This document shows, one piece after another, positions 7,733 to 17,163 of a DNA stretch of 64,000 bases. The stretch's first letter is position 1. Each line of letters opens with the position of its first letter. The position numbers and the translations under genes are program-made. Origin of the DNA: Candidatus Saccharibacteria bacterium CG_4_10_14_0_2_um_filter_52_9 (GTDB lineage Bacteria; Actinomycetota; Acidimicrobiia; Acidimicrobiales; RAAP-2). The notes under the pieces were generated by a model that worked only from the letters and a program-made list of their open reading frames with translations, did no database searches and was not told where the DNA came from. The stretch lies in assembly GCA_903970515.1 (NCBI GenBank), contig CAJCJA010000052.1, positions 28,959 to 92,958 on the forward strand. The letters are read 5' to 3'.

Positions 7733-9147
7733 CGCTTGACCAGATCTATACCGACGGTATCGCCGTCGAGGACGAGACCCAAGCCAGTCACGACTACTCC
7801 GAGCGAGCGCGTCGCCACCTGTGGTTGCAAATGTCACGAATGGGCGCCTACGACGAGACCAACGAGATCCCAATCATGGTGCGCGGCGAAGGCACGCGCG
7901 TCTATGACGCCAACGGCAAGGAGTACTTCGACGGCCTCTCGGGTCTGTTCACCAACATGCTCGGACACGGGCGCCGAGAGATATCGATCGCGGCGGCCGA
8001 ACAGATGAACAAGATGGCGTTCTTTCCGTTGTGGACCTACGCGCATCCCACGGCGATCGAGCTCGCCGAAAAATTAGCGGCCCTCGCCCCCGGGGACCTC
8101 AATCGCGTCTTTTTCACCACGGGTGGGGCCGAGGCGAATGAGAGCGCATGGAAGTTGGCCCGCCAATATCACCGCATCCGCGGTGACACCGACCGTTACA
8201 AGGTCATCAGCCGCGACATTGCCTATCACGGCACGACAATGGGCGCGTTAACGATCACGTCGCTCGACGCGTATCGAAAGCCGTTCGAACCGCTCGTACC
8301 GGGTGCCGTCAAGGTTCCCTCGGTCAACTTCTACCGGACCGAGAAATACGGCGACGACTATGACGCCTTTGGCTTGTGGTCGGCGCGCCAGATCGAAGAG
8401 GCGATTCTTCGCGAAGGGCCCGACACCGTCGCCGCGGTGTTCTTAGAACCCGTCCAGAACGCGGGTGGATGTTTCACGCCACCGAGGAGCTACTGGCGCG
8501 AAGTCCGGGCCATCTGTGACCGCTACGGCGTGCTACTTGTCTCCGACGACGTCATCTGTGCCTTTGGCCGACTGGGCACGTGGTTCGGCGGCCAGAAATA
8601 TGACTACGTGCCCGACATCATCACTTGTGCGAAGGGTCTCACCGCGGGGTACGCACCACTCGGCGCGATGATCGTCTCGGACCGAATCGCCGAGCCGTTC
8701 CAGCACGAGGACCAATCCTTCGTCCACGGATTTACGTGGTCCGGACACCCGGTCTCGTGTGCCGTCGCCCTTGCGAGCATCAAGATCATGGAAGACGAGC
8801 GCGTGCTCCAGAACGTGCTGAAGAACGAGTTGTATTTCCACGAACGCCTCCTGTCACTCAAGGACCTACCGATCGTCGGCGACATCCGCGGCACCGGATA
8901 CTTCTGGGGCGTCGAACTCGTGAAGAATCAAACGACCAAGGAGACATGGTCCGGTCTCGACGCGCAACGACTGTTGCGCGGTTACGTCTCGCCGGAGATG
9001 TTCCGTCGTGGTCTCATTTGTCGCTCCGACGACCGCGGCGATCCCGTCGTGCAACTCGCGCCGCCACTGATCTCGACGCGCAACGACATCGACCACATCG
9101 TCGGCATCTTGCGCGAAGTCTTCACTGGGGCGACAAAGCTCCTCTAG
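7729..9147 (+). CDS. Class III (omega-amino acid/putrescine-type) aminotransferase
   Basis: A PLP-dependent transaminase of 472 residues. Seen: FFTTGGAEANESAWKLARQYH (PLP phosphate region), the VFLEPVQNAGG loop, LVSDDVICAFGRLG containing the PLP aspartate, and the Schiff-base lysine in ITCAKGLTAGYAPLGA. Similar enzymes move amino groups from putrescine or beta-alanine to pyruvate. The start is the ATG overlapping the lrp stop; a GTG four codons earlier is possible. It lies in line with an FAD amine oxidase and opposite an aldehyde dehydrogenase, which fits polyamine breakdown. Confidence 0.9.
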   Translation: MTLDQIYTDGIAVEDETQASHDYSERARRHLWLQMSRMGAYDETNEIPIMVRGEGTRVYDANGKEYFDGLSGLFTNMLGHGRREISIAAAEQMNKMAFFPLWTYAHPTAIELAEKLAALAPGDLNRVFFTTGGAEANESAWKLARQYHRIRGDTDRYKVISRDIAYHGTTMGALTITSLDAYRKPFEPLVPGAVKVPSVNFYRTEKYGDDYDAFGLWSARQIEEAILREGPDTVAAVFLEPVQNAGGCFTPPRSYWREVRAICDRYGVLLVSDDVICAFGRLGTWFGGQKYDYVPDIITCAKGLTAGYAPLGAMIVSDRIAEPFQHEDQSFVHGFTWSGHPVSCAVALASIKIMEDERVLQNVLKNELYFHERLLSLKDLPIVGDIRGTGYFWGVELVKNQTTKETWSGLDAQRLLRGYVSPEMFRRGLICRSDDRGDPVVQLAPPLISTRNDIDHIVGILREVFTGATKLL

Positions 9148-9149
9148 GC

Positions 9150-10538
9150 GTGCAGCCACCAAGCTCTCTGTGGTGGTCATCGCTCGATCCAGCGCCTCGT
9201 GCGCGAAATTCCCTGCACCGAGACCTCGACGTTGACGTCGCCGTCGTCGGTGGCGGTTTCAGCGGACTGTGGACCGCTCGAGAACTTCTGCGCCGCGACG
9301 CGAGTCTTCGCATTGCCATTCTCGAAATGGCCGTCTGTGGTTACGGGGCGTCGGGAAGAAACGGTGGCTGGGCGTCGTCCCTCTTTCCCCTCGACGACGA
9401 GAGCTTTGCGCAACGACACGGACGTGACGCACTGTTGCAGTTGCGCTCGACCCTCCGACGCTCGGTCGCTGACCTCGGTGAGACGATGCGTGACGACAAC
9501 ATCGACGGCGACTTCGTCCAGGGAGGCTGGCTCAGCTTCGCGAGGAACCTCGCGCAAGAACAGCGCCTCGTGAAACGAATCGAACGGGCGCGCCTACTTG
9601 GTGAAAGCGAGGACGACCTGCGATGGCTCGACGAAAGTGAACTACGTCACGTTGGTTATGTGGTGGGAGCACGCGGCGCGACGTACTCTCCCCATTGCGC
9701 TCGACTTCATCCCGCCAAACTCGTTCGAAGTCTGAGCGACGTCGTCGAGCGCCTCGGCGCGTCGATCTATGAAGACACGCAAGTGACGAAGATCGTGCCT
9801 GGCTCGGCGACTCGACGTCCGCGACTGTTAAGCGTGGGTGGGACCGTACGCGCGGACTACGTCATTCGCGCCACGGAGGGATTCACGCCAAGCCTGCCGG
9901 GAGAGCGGCGCAGCGTCGCGCCGATCTATTCGATGATGATCGCGACGGAGCCGCAGAGCAAACGTTTCTGGTCGGAAGCAGGTTTTTCACGCTACGAGAC
10001 TTTCGGCGACGCTCGACACAACATCATCTACGGCCAACGCACCGCCGACGACCGAATCGCCTTTGGGGGACGTGGAGCCCCTTACCACTTCGGTTCGTCG
10101 ATCGAACCGCGATTCGACGAACACCATCCCACGTTTCGTGCGTTAGAGACGACGTTACGCGAACTCTTCCCCACGCTCGAGGGTGCAATCACGCACCGTT
10201 GGGGAGGTCCGCTGGCGATGCCTCGCGACCACGAACCATCGGTCGTCATCGACCACCGCGGCGGGCTCGTCAAGGTCGGTGGCTACACCGGCGATGGCGT
10301 GGTACTCAGTCGCGTGTGCGCTCGCGCGATTGCTGATGCCTTGGCGGCGCCCAACGACGACAGCGAGTTCACGAGCCTCGCGTTCGTGCATCACGAGTCG
10401 CCCAAGTGGGAGTACGAGCCACTTCGTTGGCTCGGAGCGAAGTCGGCCCAATCTTTGGCCAATCGAATCGACCGGGCCGACGCACGAAACGCGAGCACAC
10501 CGCGCGCCGAAAAATGGCTTGGGCGACTGCTGTCGTGA
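9150..10538 (+). CDS. FAD-dependent amine/amino-acid oxidase (DAO family)
   Basis: A 462-residue flavoprotein. The FAD Rossmann loop is VAVVGGGFSGLWTARELL (about 30-47), followed by YGASGRNGGWASS and, near the C-terminus, the flavin-closing region GGLVKVGGYTGDGVVLSR. It resembles the PuuB/glycine-oxidase group that oxidises gamma-glutamylputrescine or related amines, releasing H2O2. The GTG start at 9150 lies two bases after the aminotransferase stop, so the genes are co-transcribed. The exact amine substrate is unknown. Confidence 0.85.
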   Translation: MQPPSSLWWSSLDPAPRARNSLHRDLDVDVAVVGGGFSGLWTARELLRRDASLRIAILEMAVCGYGASGRNGGWASSLFPLDDESFAQRHGRDALLQLRSTLRRSVADLGETMRDDNIDGDFVQGGWLSFARNLAQEQRLVKRIERARLLGESEDDLRWLDESELRHVGYVVGARGATYSPHCARLHPAKLVRSLSDVVERLGASIYEDTQVTKIVPGSATRRPRLLSVGGTVRADYVIRATEGFTPSLPGERRSVAPIYSMMIATEPQSKRFWSEAGFSRYETFGDARHNIIYGQRTADDRIAFGGRGAPYHFGSSIEPRFDEHHPTFRALETTLRELFPTLEGAITHRWGGPLAMPRDHEPSVVIDHRGGLVKVGGYTGDGVVLSRVCARAIADALAAPNDDSEFTSLAFVHHESPKWEYEPLRWLGAKSAQSLANRIDRADARNASTPRAEKWLGRLLS

Positions 10539-10539
10539 G

Positions 10540-11184
10540 CTAGCGAAGAATGTTGACGGCCCTCGCGGCGACGACGGCGATCGTCACGAGCGAGACGACC
10601 GATTCGGTCGCGAAGAGCCCCTTGGCTTTCGCCGTCAGCGGCATGGCGTCAGCCGGCGCAAAACTCGTGCCGTTGGCGAAGGACGTGTACAGGTAGTCAT
10701 AGAACTGGGGACGCCAGTCCTTGGACGCCAAACCCGGATTCTCCATCTGAGGGAATTGGATGTCGGGGAGTAGTTCATCGTTTCCAGCTCGCAGATGAGG
10801 ACCGCCGCGATCGATCTCCCAAAACCATAAGCCGAAGGCAATCACGTTCGTGAGCCACACCGACACCGCCGAGTAGATCAGCGCGCGACCCTGGGAGACG
10901 TTGGAGTTGAGCAAATGGCGAACCAGGAGCACCATCGACGTGATGTTGGCTACCGTCACCAGGCCAATGAGAAAAATTGAAAGTCGACGAACCCACGGGC
11001 TGTCATTGGGTCGACGATGCCTGCGAGCGGAGAGGGGTATCAGGGGCAACGCCACGAGCATGGGCAGAAGCCAACGCGGCCCCACGACGAGCCGATTGGG
11101 AAGTACTAAATAGAGACCCACGCACGCGACGATCGCCAACCTCACTTGCCACACCGCCTCGGGATGAACGTTGGAGTCGCTCAC
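10540..11184 (-). CDS. Multi-pass membrane protein, DUF1345-like
   Basis: A 214-residue integral membrane protein with about five hydrophobic segments (roughly 14-30, 38-52, 68-90, 100-122 and 192-212). FWEIDRGGPH, FYDYLYTSFANG and the following SFAPADAMPLTAKAK are typical of DUF1345-like proteins of unknown function. The GTG start is at 11184. It lies one base downstream of the secreted-protein gene at 11186-11989 and ends one base after the convergent FAD oxidase gene, so spacing here is extremely tight. Confidence 0.7.
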   Translation of the reverse strand: MSDSNVHPEAVWQVRLAIVACVGLYLVLPNRLVVGPRWLLPMLVALPLIPLSARRHRRPNDSPWVRRLSIFLIGLVTVANITSMVLLVRHLLNSNVSQGRALIYSAVSVWLTNVIAFGLWFWEIDRGGPHLRAGNDELLPDIQFPQMENPGLASKDWRPQFYDYLYTSFANGTSFAPADAMPLTAKAKGLFATESVVSLVTIAVVAARAVNILR

Positions 11185-11185
11185 C

Positions 11186-11989
11186 TCAGCTGAGATTCGT
11201 CGAGCTGAAGTGCGAGAGATTCGCCGGCACGAGGATCATGCCGTTCAACGAGCCCAACAATCTCTCAACGAACGCGGGGTCCTTAAATGTCACCTGGCTG
11301 GCGGGCGGCGCGACGACACGCGTGGGCTGGTTATACGACAGCACGTTGACGTCCAACTTCGTGACGTTGGTCTTCGACGCGATCGTGAGCTCACTCTGGG
11401 TCACTTCACCTTGCTGGCCGGTCGTGATGCTCCAGTTGAGTCGGCCAACCTTGGGGTTCGCGCTCTTCGACGCACCGAGAGTGGTCACGGCGACGTTGTG
11501 GCGGATGAAGTCGTGCGTGACGTAGAAACCGCTCTTCGTCACGACCTCCTTAGGAAAACCCGTGATGAGCGCTATGTCTGGTCGCACGAGCTCAAGTGAG
11601 TAGTTGTAGATGTTCGGTATTGAGTGGGGAACCTCGATCCATGGGGTGCCAAACACCGAAGCGAAGTTTGGCGATGACACGTAGACCGTATTGTCGACCA
11701 TTCGAATCTCGACGGGTACTCCGGAAAGAGCGAGTGGCACGACGAAATTCGCCTTGATTGTGTTGGTGCTGAAGTCCACTTCGACCGTCGCGTGCACACT
11801 ATAGGTAGACCCGGACGACGCGTTGAGTTCGAAGTCCGCGGACTTGGGTGGGTACCCGTTCAGCGCCAGTGAGTCTTTGACGACTCCCGTCGGATTCGAA
11901 TCGGTGGCCGCGAGCACAATGCCAACAATCGTCAGGGCACTGGCGACAATGGCAAGAGTGGAGAACCAGACGCGTTGAGAAACTGCCAT
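11186..11989 (-). CDS. Secreted or membrane-anchored protein of unknown function
   Basis: 267 residues. A hydrophobic segment at about 8-28 (WFSTLAIVASALTIVGIVLA) is a signal anchor or uncleaved signal peptide; there is no lipobox cysteine. The rest is beta-rich with many Ser/Thr/Val and N-x-S/T motifs. The size and strand pattern recall the LppX/LprG lipid-carrier fold of actinobacteria, but I cannot confirm this. It is probably co-transcribed with the membrane protein gene one base downstream. Confidence 0.6.
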   Translation of the reverse strand: MAVSQRVWFSTLAIVASALTIVGIVLAATDSNPTGVVKDSLALNGYPPKSADFELNASSGSTYSVHATVEVDFSTNTIKANFVVPLALSGVPVEIRMVDNTVYVSSPNFASVFGTPWIEVPHSIPNIYNYSLELVRPDIALITGFPKEVVTKSGFYVTHDFIRHNVAVTTLGASKSANPKVGRLNWSITTGQQGEVTQSELTIASKTNVTKLDVNVLSYNQPTRVVAPPASQVTFKDPAFVERLLGSLNGMILVPANLSHFSSTNLS

Positions 11990-12022
11990 GGCTCAACCCT
12001 ACCGCCCGCCCAACGAGGGCTT

Positions 12023-13003
12023 TTACGTCGCGCCCAGCGGCTCCTTCAGCAATTCCATGAGAAGTTCATGCGAGATATTACGACCCGTCGCGATGAAACC
12101 AATGCGCGACGTCGTGTCATTGACGAGATCAGAAGTGATCGCCGCGTACGAAGCGGACGCGGAACCCTCCATCACGACGCCGTTGGACTCGGCCGCCTCT
12201 CGTACCGCACGTCGAATCTCGATCTCCGGCACCAACACCAGTGGGACTTCGTGTCGCGCAATGAGTTCATTAGTAATCGCGCCGTCGTCGCCGCCTCCCG
12301 CGAGTCCGTCGGCGATCGTTGGTCGATGTCGCACGTCGGACATCTTCGCGCCGTGCAAGACGTGATACATTGCCGAACTCTCGACCGGTTGTACACCCGT
12401 GACCCTGATGTCGCTACGGCCGTGCGCTTCTCGAGACAACAGGACCCCCGAAATCAACCCACCGCCGCCAACTGAAACGACGATGTGTTCGATCTCGGGG
12501 GTTTGTTGCAGCATTTCGTCGAACACCGTCGCCTGTCCCGCGATCACGTTCGTGTCGTTGAATGGCGAGATGTAGCGAATAGAACGCAGATCCGCGAGCT
12601 CGAGCGCGTGGCGCTGCGCGTCGTCATAGGACGTACCGATCTGGATGAGCTCGATGTCGTAGTTGCGCAACTTTTTGACCTTGGCGAGTGACGCATTCTC
12701 GGGCACGACGACCGTCGCGGGTACTCCAAGAATCGACGCCGCGTGCGCGATCCCGAGACCATGATTGCCCGCAGACGAAGTGATGACGGCTCCTTGGGGA
12801 TCCTGGCGTCGGGCCGCGTCGATGGCGCTCAGTGCGCCACGAATCTTGAACGCTCCCGTGATCTGCAAACTCTCGAGTTTGACGAGGACGTGACGTCCGC
12901 GAAGTGAAAGCGTCACCGTGGGTGTGGGCACTAGATGGTCCGCCACAACGCGACGCGCGGCCTCGAGTTGCTCGGACGTTGGAGCGCTGACATGGCGAAT
13001 CAT
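12023..13003 (-). CDS. PLP-dependent threonine/serine dehydratase or racemase
   Basis: 326 residues, fold type II PLP enzyme. The Schiff-base lysine is in TGAFKIRGA, the PLP-ring loop in SSAGNHGLGIAHAA, and the phosphate loop in VVSVGGGGLISGVLL. There is no C-terminal ACT domain, so it is the short catabolic or serine-racemase-like form rather than biosynthetic IlvA; products would be 2-oxobutyrate or pyruvate plus ammonia. Start ATG 13003; a TAGGAT box lies eight bases further upstream. It diverges from the cadD-like gene. Confidence 0.85.
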   Translation of the reverse strand: MIRHVSAPTSEQLEAARRVVADHLVPTPTVTLSLRGRHVLVKLESLQITGAFKIRGALSAIDAARRQDPQGAVITSSAGNHGLGIAHAASILGVPATVVVPENASLAKVKKLRNYDIELIQIGTSYDDAQRHALELADLRSIRYISPFNDTNVIAGQATVFDEMLQQTPEIEHIVVSVGGGGLISGVLLSREAHGRSDIRVTGVQPVESSAMYHVLHGAKMSDVRHRPTIADGLAGGGDDGAITNELIARHEVPLVLVPEIEIRRAVREAAESNGVVMEGSASASYAAITSDLVNDTTSRIGFIATGRNISHELLMELLKEPLGAT

Positions 13004-13063
13004 CGAAGTGAATCCTACTCGGCGCGAATTTCTCGATTTGTACTGCCGAGTAACGTCGGCGTC

Positions 13064-13633
13064 ATGCACACGATCATCGGCGTCATCGTCGTGGGTTCTT
13101 TCGCCTTCGTCGGAACGATGATCGACAACTTCTTCGCCTTCGCGGCGCAACTGGCACTCACGGACCAAAAGCGATTTCAAAGGGTAAGCAACGCACACGC
13201 GCTAGGCGTCTTCAGCTTGATCGTGATCGCCGCCGGCATCGGCACATTGTTAACGTCGATCCCCCTTCGATGGGTCGGCGTTCTCTGTGTCGCGCCGTGG
13301 GCGCTCGGCGTGCACGCGTGGCGACAGAGGAACGCACCACTGAGCGAGCAGTTTCGTCGAGGTGCGCTCACGACGTTCACGTTGTGCGTCGCCCTCGGTG
13401 GCGACAACATCGCCGTGTGGATCCCCTTGTTACGGGCGAACGGTAGGTGGCACGAACTTCTCGTGGTCATTGTCTTTGCGATGTGGGAAGTCCTCTTCAT
13501 CCTCGGTGCCCAAAAGGTAGCGACGCACCCACGGGTGATCGCGCTTGGCACAAAGTACGGCCGCGCGTCAATTCCCTGGATTTATGCCGCGCTCGGGGTC
13601 CTAATTCTCGTCGAGTGTGGCACGTTTTCCTAG
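13064..13633 (+). CDS. CadD-family cadmium resistance/cation transporter
   Basis: A 189-residue inner-membrane protein with about six helices. The duplicated acidic/Asn motifs of the Cad family are present: VGTMIDNFFAFAAQL near residue 15 and VALGGDNIAVWIPLL around 105-120. It probably exports a divalent cation; substrate specificity is not readable. ATG 13064 lies seven bases after TAACGT (13051-13056), with no Shine-Dalgarno. A longer open frame upstream has no membrane-protein character and was not used. Confidence 0.75.
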   Translation: MHTIIGVIVVGSFAFVGTMIDNFFAFAAQLALTDQKRFQRVSNAHALGVFSLIVIAAGIGTLLTSIPLRWVGVLCVAPWALGVHAWRQRNAPLSEQFRRGALTTFTLCVALGGDNIAVWIPLLRANGRWHELLVVIVFAMWEVLFILGAQKVATHPRVIALGTKYGRASIPWIYAALGVLILVECGTFS

Positions 13634-13666
13634 GGCGCAACGTACTCGACAAGTAGCGTGGTCCCC

Positions 13667-14824
13667 GTGCCACTTTCGACTCCACAACAGACGCTACGTC
13701 GATTGACGATCATCGTCGGCATCCAATGGATGGGTGCCACGTTGGGACTTCCCCTGCTGCCTCTGTTTTTAGAGCATCGCGGTGGCACGCCGAGCGTCAT
13801 CGGATTGATCATGGCAACGTTCTTCGTCGCGGGCGTCGTCACCCAGTACTTTCTCGGTCACCTCGCGGACAAGTTCGGTCGCCAACCGGTGTTGATCTGC
13901 AGCCTCGTCGCCTACGGACTTGCGTCCATGACGTATCTAGTACCGGTCGCGGCACCGTGGTTCATCATCACCCGCGTCATCCAAGGTGCCTCCGCTGGCG
14001 CCATTGAGGTCGCGTCGATGTCGGCGGTGGCGGCGGTGTTCCCCGAAGACCAACGCGGACGAGCGATTTCACAGATCTTCGGCGCACAACTCTTTGGCAT
14101 CGCGCTCGGACCGGTCGTGGGCGTGCTCGCGACCGTGCACGACCTCGGTTGGGCCTTTTTCGCGACGGGTCTCGTGAGTCTCGCCGCGGCCTTCGTCGCG
14201 TTTCACACCAACGTCGGTGACGAGGACTACGACCGACGACCACTGCCGCGACTTCAGTGGAATCGCCAACTGCTGGGAGCGCTGGTCGCGACGAGCGCGG
14301 GCGGACTCTGCGTAGGTGTATACGAAGCCTGTTGGAGTCTGCTCATGCACTCGCACCACGCCACCACGCTCGAAATCAGGTTGAGTTGGACGATGTTCGC
14401 GATTCCGTGGGTCGCGCTGAGTCGCGTGGGTGGTTGGCTGGCGGATCACGCCAATCGCCGATTAATCGCGCTCGCGGGCATCTGGAATGGAGCGTTCTTC
14501 CTTTCGCTCTATCCGCACATCCATAACAACGTCGCCATTCTCTTTCTGGGTTCACTCGAATCGGTCGGCGCATCGTTGTCATTGCCTTCGATCTCCTCCT
14601 TGATGAGTCAAGGCGCTGTGAACCGCGAACTCAGTCGTCGACAGGGTCTCTACGCGACTTCGAACACCGCCTCGCTCGCGTTGGCGGCGAGCGTGTCCGG
14701 TTTCCTGTTCTCGATCAACACGGTGCTGCCCTTTACGATCATCGCCGTCGTCGCGGCGCTTCTTGCGACGACCACCCTGTGGTGGTGGCGACACGTCAAC
14801 GGCCACGTCAGCCAGAGCGCGTAG
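13667..14824 (+). CDS. Major facilitator superfamily exporter
   Basis: A 385-residue, 12-helix transporter of the multidrug efflux type. The loop 2-3 signature is GHLADKFGRQPVL and the helix 5 motif C region is AQLFGIALGPVVGVLA. GTG 13667 was chosen because TAGCGT (13654-13659) lies seven bases before it; a GTG three codons earlier (13658) would start inside the -10 box. The gene is 33 bases downstream of the CadD-like gene and ends at a strong bidirectional hairpin. Confidence 0.85.
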   Translation: MPLSTPQQTLRRLTIIVGIQWMGATLGLPLLPLFLEHRGGTPSVIGLIMATFFVAGVVTQYFLGHLADKFGRQPVLICSLVAYGLASMTYLVPVAAPWFIITRVIQGASAGAIEVASMSAVAAVFPEDQRGRAISQIFGAQLFGIALGPVVGVLATVHDLGWAFFATGLVSLAAAFVAFHTNVGDEDYDRRPLPRLQWNRQLLGALVATSAGGLCVGVYEACWSLLMHSHHATTLEIRLSWTMFAIPWVALSRVGGWLADHANRRLIALAGIWNGAFFLSLYPHIHNNVAILFLGSLESVGASLSLPSISSLMSQGAVNRELSRRQGLYATSNTASLALAASVSGFLFSINTVLPFTIIAVVAALLATTTLWWWRHVNGHVSQSA

Positions 14825-14834
14825 ACAACGCGAA

Positions 14835-14860
14835 AGGGGCGACACCAAGGTGTCGCCCCT
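14835..14860. terminator. Bidirectional terminator hairpin
   Basis: Perfect stem AGGGGCGACACC / GGTGTCGCCCCT with only AA between the arms (effectively an 11-bp stem and tetraloop). It lies in the 58 bp between the convergent MFS and binding-protein genes. The following bases are not T-rich on the plus strand; the minus-strand side reads CCCCTTTCG. The position and perfect pairing support a shared terminator. Confidence 0.7.
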
Positions 14861-14882
14861 CTCGCTACAGAAACCTCTGTGA

Positions 14883-16937
14883 CTACGAGACCCAGATCTG
14901 GTCCCAACGAGCCTTGCCCTGGTCGGGGTTGAGGGTGCGCGAAACGCCGTCCGCGGCCGTCGCAACGGCCCAGTTCTGCACCTTTGCATTCGCGGCCCAG
15001 GCGTTCACCAAAATGTCCAAAGCGATGTAGGGCATGTCGATGGCAAACCTCGCGTTGATCGAAGACCACGCGCTCGTGTGCGCCGCAGTCCCGGGTGCCG
15101 CGGCGAGTCCGGCGAGCATCGCCGTTTCCACTGCGGGGTCACCTTGGTGCGCGAAGTTGACCGCACCCGCGATATTCGTACCCGCGGGAAGCGCTGGCAT
15201 GCTCAAACCCGCCGGATAGGCAGTCGCTGCGGGCAACGAGATGAACCACACGTAGTTCAGTGCGGGGTCAACGCCACCAAACTGATTCCACGTCGCGCAG
15301 TCATACTGGCCGTAGATCACGTTGTTGATCAACGTGCTCTGCACGAGCGGACGCGGGGTGACCGTGATGCCCACGGCAGCCAATTGCTGTTGGAAAAAGG
15401 CAAATGCCTGCTGTGCGGAGGAACTACCCGACACGATGTCGATCACGAAACTCACTTCGGACACGTTGTTGGCCGACTTGTACGCGGACACCAGCGCCTT
15501 GGCGGCACTCGGGTCGTACTCTGGGTACCCAGGGTTCTGGTAGTACTTCGAGGACTTCTTGTAGATACCGTCCGCAATCGCTCCGACGTTGTCGTCGACG
15601 ATCTTGAGGTACGTGCTGCGGTTGATCGCCATCGCGACTGCCTTGCGAATGTTGACATTGTTGACGACCGGCTTGAGCGTGGTGTCCCACGTCAGCGTTG
15701 ACGGATTGACCGCTCCTAAGGTCCCTTCATAGACCGCGAGCTGGGTCGACGCCGGGGCGGGATCCGCTGCCGTCAACTTGCCCGATTCCAGATACGTCAT
15801 AATGGATGACACTTGAGAAGACGACAGCCCAGGTCCGCCGTTCGCCGTTCCGCCCAGCCATTGCTGCGTGAGTGCCAAAGCGGACGTCTGCGAGTCACCC
15901 GAGGCCACGGCAGCCTGGTAATAACCAGCGGCTTCGAGATAGTCGACGACACCCAATATCCCGGTCCCCGCAAACGCTCCGGCCCACAGGAGGTATTGGT
16001 TGAGTGTCGACGTCGTATTCATGATCAAGCAGTTAAGAGCCGGGTCGGCCGGCTGGGTTTGGTCGGTAATTACTGACACACCCTTGCTGTGCAGGAGTTG
16101 CTTGATTTGGATTCCGTCTTGTTGGAGGATCATGTCGACGTCACCGGACAGCAGCGCCGAGTTCCTCGTTGGATTGTCCACGATCGTTTTGAAGTTGATG
16201 CCGTCGAGGTACGGCAATTTGCGCCCCGCGGAGTCGTGACGCCAGTAATTGGGATTCTTGACCCACTGCGATTCGACTCCCACCTGCCACGACTTGAACT
16301 TGAACGGACCGGTGCCAAGTGGGATGCCAGTGTAGGTCGGCGAGAACGAATTCGGGTGCGCCATGTAGGAAATCTGTTGTTCAGCGAGGCTGATTGGGAA
16401 CGAAGAATACGGGATCACCATGTTGTAGACCACCTCGTAAGGGCCGGTCACCACCACCGAAGCGATGATGGGCTTAATGGCGAGTCCCACCGTTACGTCC
16501 GCCGCCGCCGCTTTGTAGTTGGCAAGCACCGACTGCGCGTTGAACGCGTCGCCATTGTGGTACGTGACGCCCTGGCGTAGGGCGATTGTCCACGTCGTGT
16601 AGTTGGCGTTCGGTGTCGCCGAGAGTGCGAGCATCGGCAAGTGCGCAGTGCCGTTCTCGCCCATGACGAATAAGGGGTCATACACTGCGTTCGCGACGCA
16701 AAAGCCCGAGGCGTCCAATTTTCCCTGCGAACCGTTGAAGACGTGATAGTTAGGCACGTCGGACAGCGTGCCGACAGTTATCGTGCCGCCCAACTTTGGC
16801 TTCTTCGTGCTGATACCGACCGCGGCCCCCGCTGCGGACTCGAGGAGACCGTCTACGACGGTCCCGGCCATGGCGACACCACCAATCGTGGCTGCTGAGT
16901 GCGTAAGGAACGATCGACGATCGAACGTGCGTGACAT
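14883..16937 (-). CDS. Tat-exported ABC substrate-binding protein, family 5 (oligopeptide/nickel type)
   Basis: A 684-residue extracytoplasmic solute-binding protein. The N-terminus has a twin-arginine motif (FDRRSFL, residues 5-11) and a hydrophobic stretch ending near AAGAAVG. The mature part starts with GGTITVGTLSDVPNY, then the SBP_bac_5 pattern of paired lobes (TYHNGDAFNAQSV; FKSWQVGVESQWVKNPNYW). There is no lipobox. Start ATG 16937 follows AGGATCAAG. No cognate permease or ATPase genes are in the window, so it is an orphan component or works with distant subunits. Confidence 0.88.
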   Translation of the reverse strand: MSRTFDRRSFLTHSAATIGGVAMAGTVVDGLLESAAGAAVGISTKKPKLGGTITVGTLSDVPNYHVFNGSQGKLDASGFCVANAVYDPLFVMGENGTAHLPMLALSATPNANYTTWTIALRQGVTYHNGDAFNAQSVLANYKAAAADVTVGLAIKPIIASVVVTGPYEVVYNMVIPYSSFPISLAEQQISYMAHPNSFSPTYTGIPLGTGPFKFKSWQVGVESQWVKNPNYWRHDSAGRKLPYLDGINFKTIVDNPTRNSALLSGDVDMILQQDGIQIKQLLHSKGVSVITDQTQPADPALNCLIMNTTSTLNQYLLWAGAFAGTGILGVVDYLEAAGYYQAAVASGDSQTSALALTQQWLGGTANGGPGLSSSQVSSIMTYLESGKLTAADPAPASTQLAVYEGTLGAVNPSTLTWDTTLKPVVNNVNIRKAVAMAINRSTYLKIVDDNVGAIADGIYKKSSKYYQNPGYPEYDPSAAKALVSAYKSANNVSEVSFVIDIVSGSSSAQQAFAFFQQQLAAVGITVTPRPLVQSTLINNVIYGQYDCATWNQFGGVDPALNYVWFISLPAATAYPAGLSMPALPAGTNIAGAVNFAHQGDPAVETAMLAGLAAAPGTAAHTSAWSSINARFAIDMPYIALDILVNAWAANAKVQNWAVATAADGVSRTLNPDQGKARWDQIWVS

Positions 16938-17087
16938 CTTGATCCTGCTTTCCCCCTGAAGAATCCACCTTGTGCGGAATCTCCTTCTGGGGGGAAACTT
17001 AGCAAGAACTCGTCAGTAAGCAAGTCGCTTCTTAATTACTTTCCGATGACAGACAACGACAATAAATAGGTGTGAGGTATGAGCAGA

Positions 17088-17127
17088 CTCAGGGCTCAAG
17101 TGCTGGGAGGTGCACTTGAGCCCTGAG
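17088..17127. terminator. Long perfect hairpin, likely terminator of the DUF5666 gene
   Basis: 16-bp perfect arms, CTCAGGGCTCAAGTGC (17088-17103) and its complement (17112-17127), with an 8-base loop. It starts 36 bp beyond the stop of the minus-strand gene at 17164 and 150 bp upstream of the binding-protein gene start. There is no clear T-tract on either side, so it could instead be an mRNA-stabilising or processing hairpin. Confidence 0.6.
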
Positions 17128-17163
17128 AAACCTTGTGGTTACTGCGAATTAACGAGCGCGTCG

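Noticed and set aside
8625..9149. Upstream extension of the FAD oxidase frame
   Set aside because: It overlaps the aminotransferase gene in another frame and reads as Arg-rich noise; the oxidase begins at GTG 9150.
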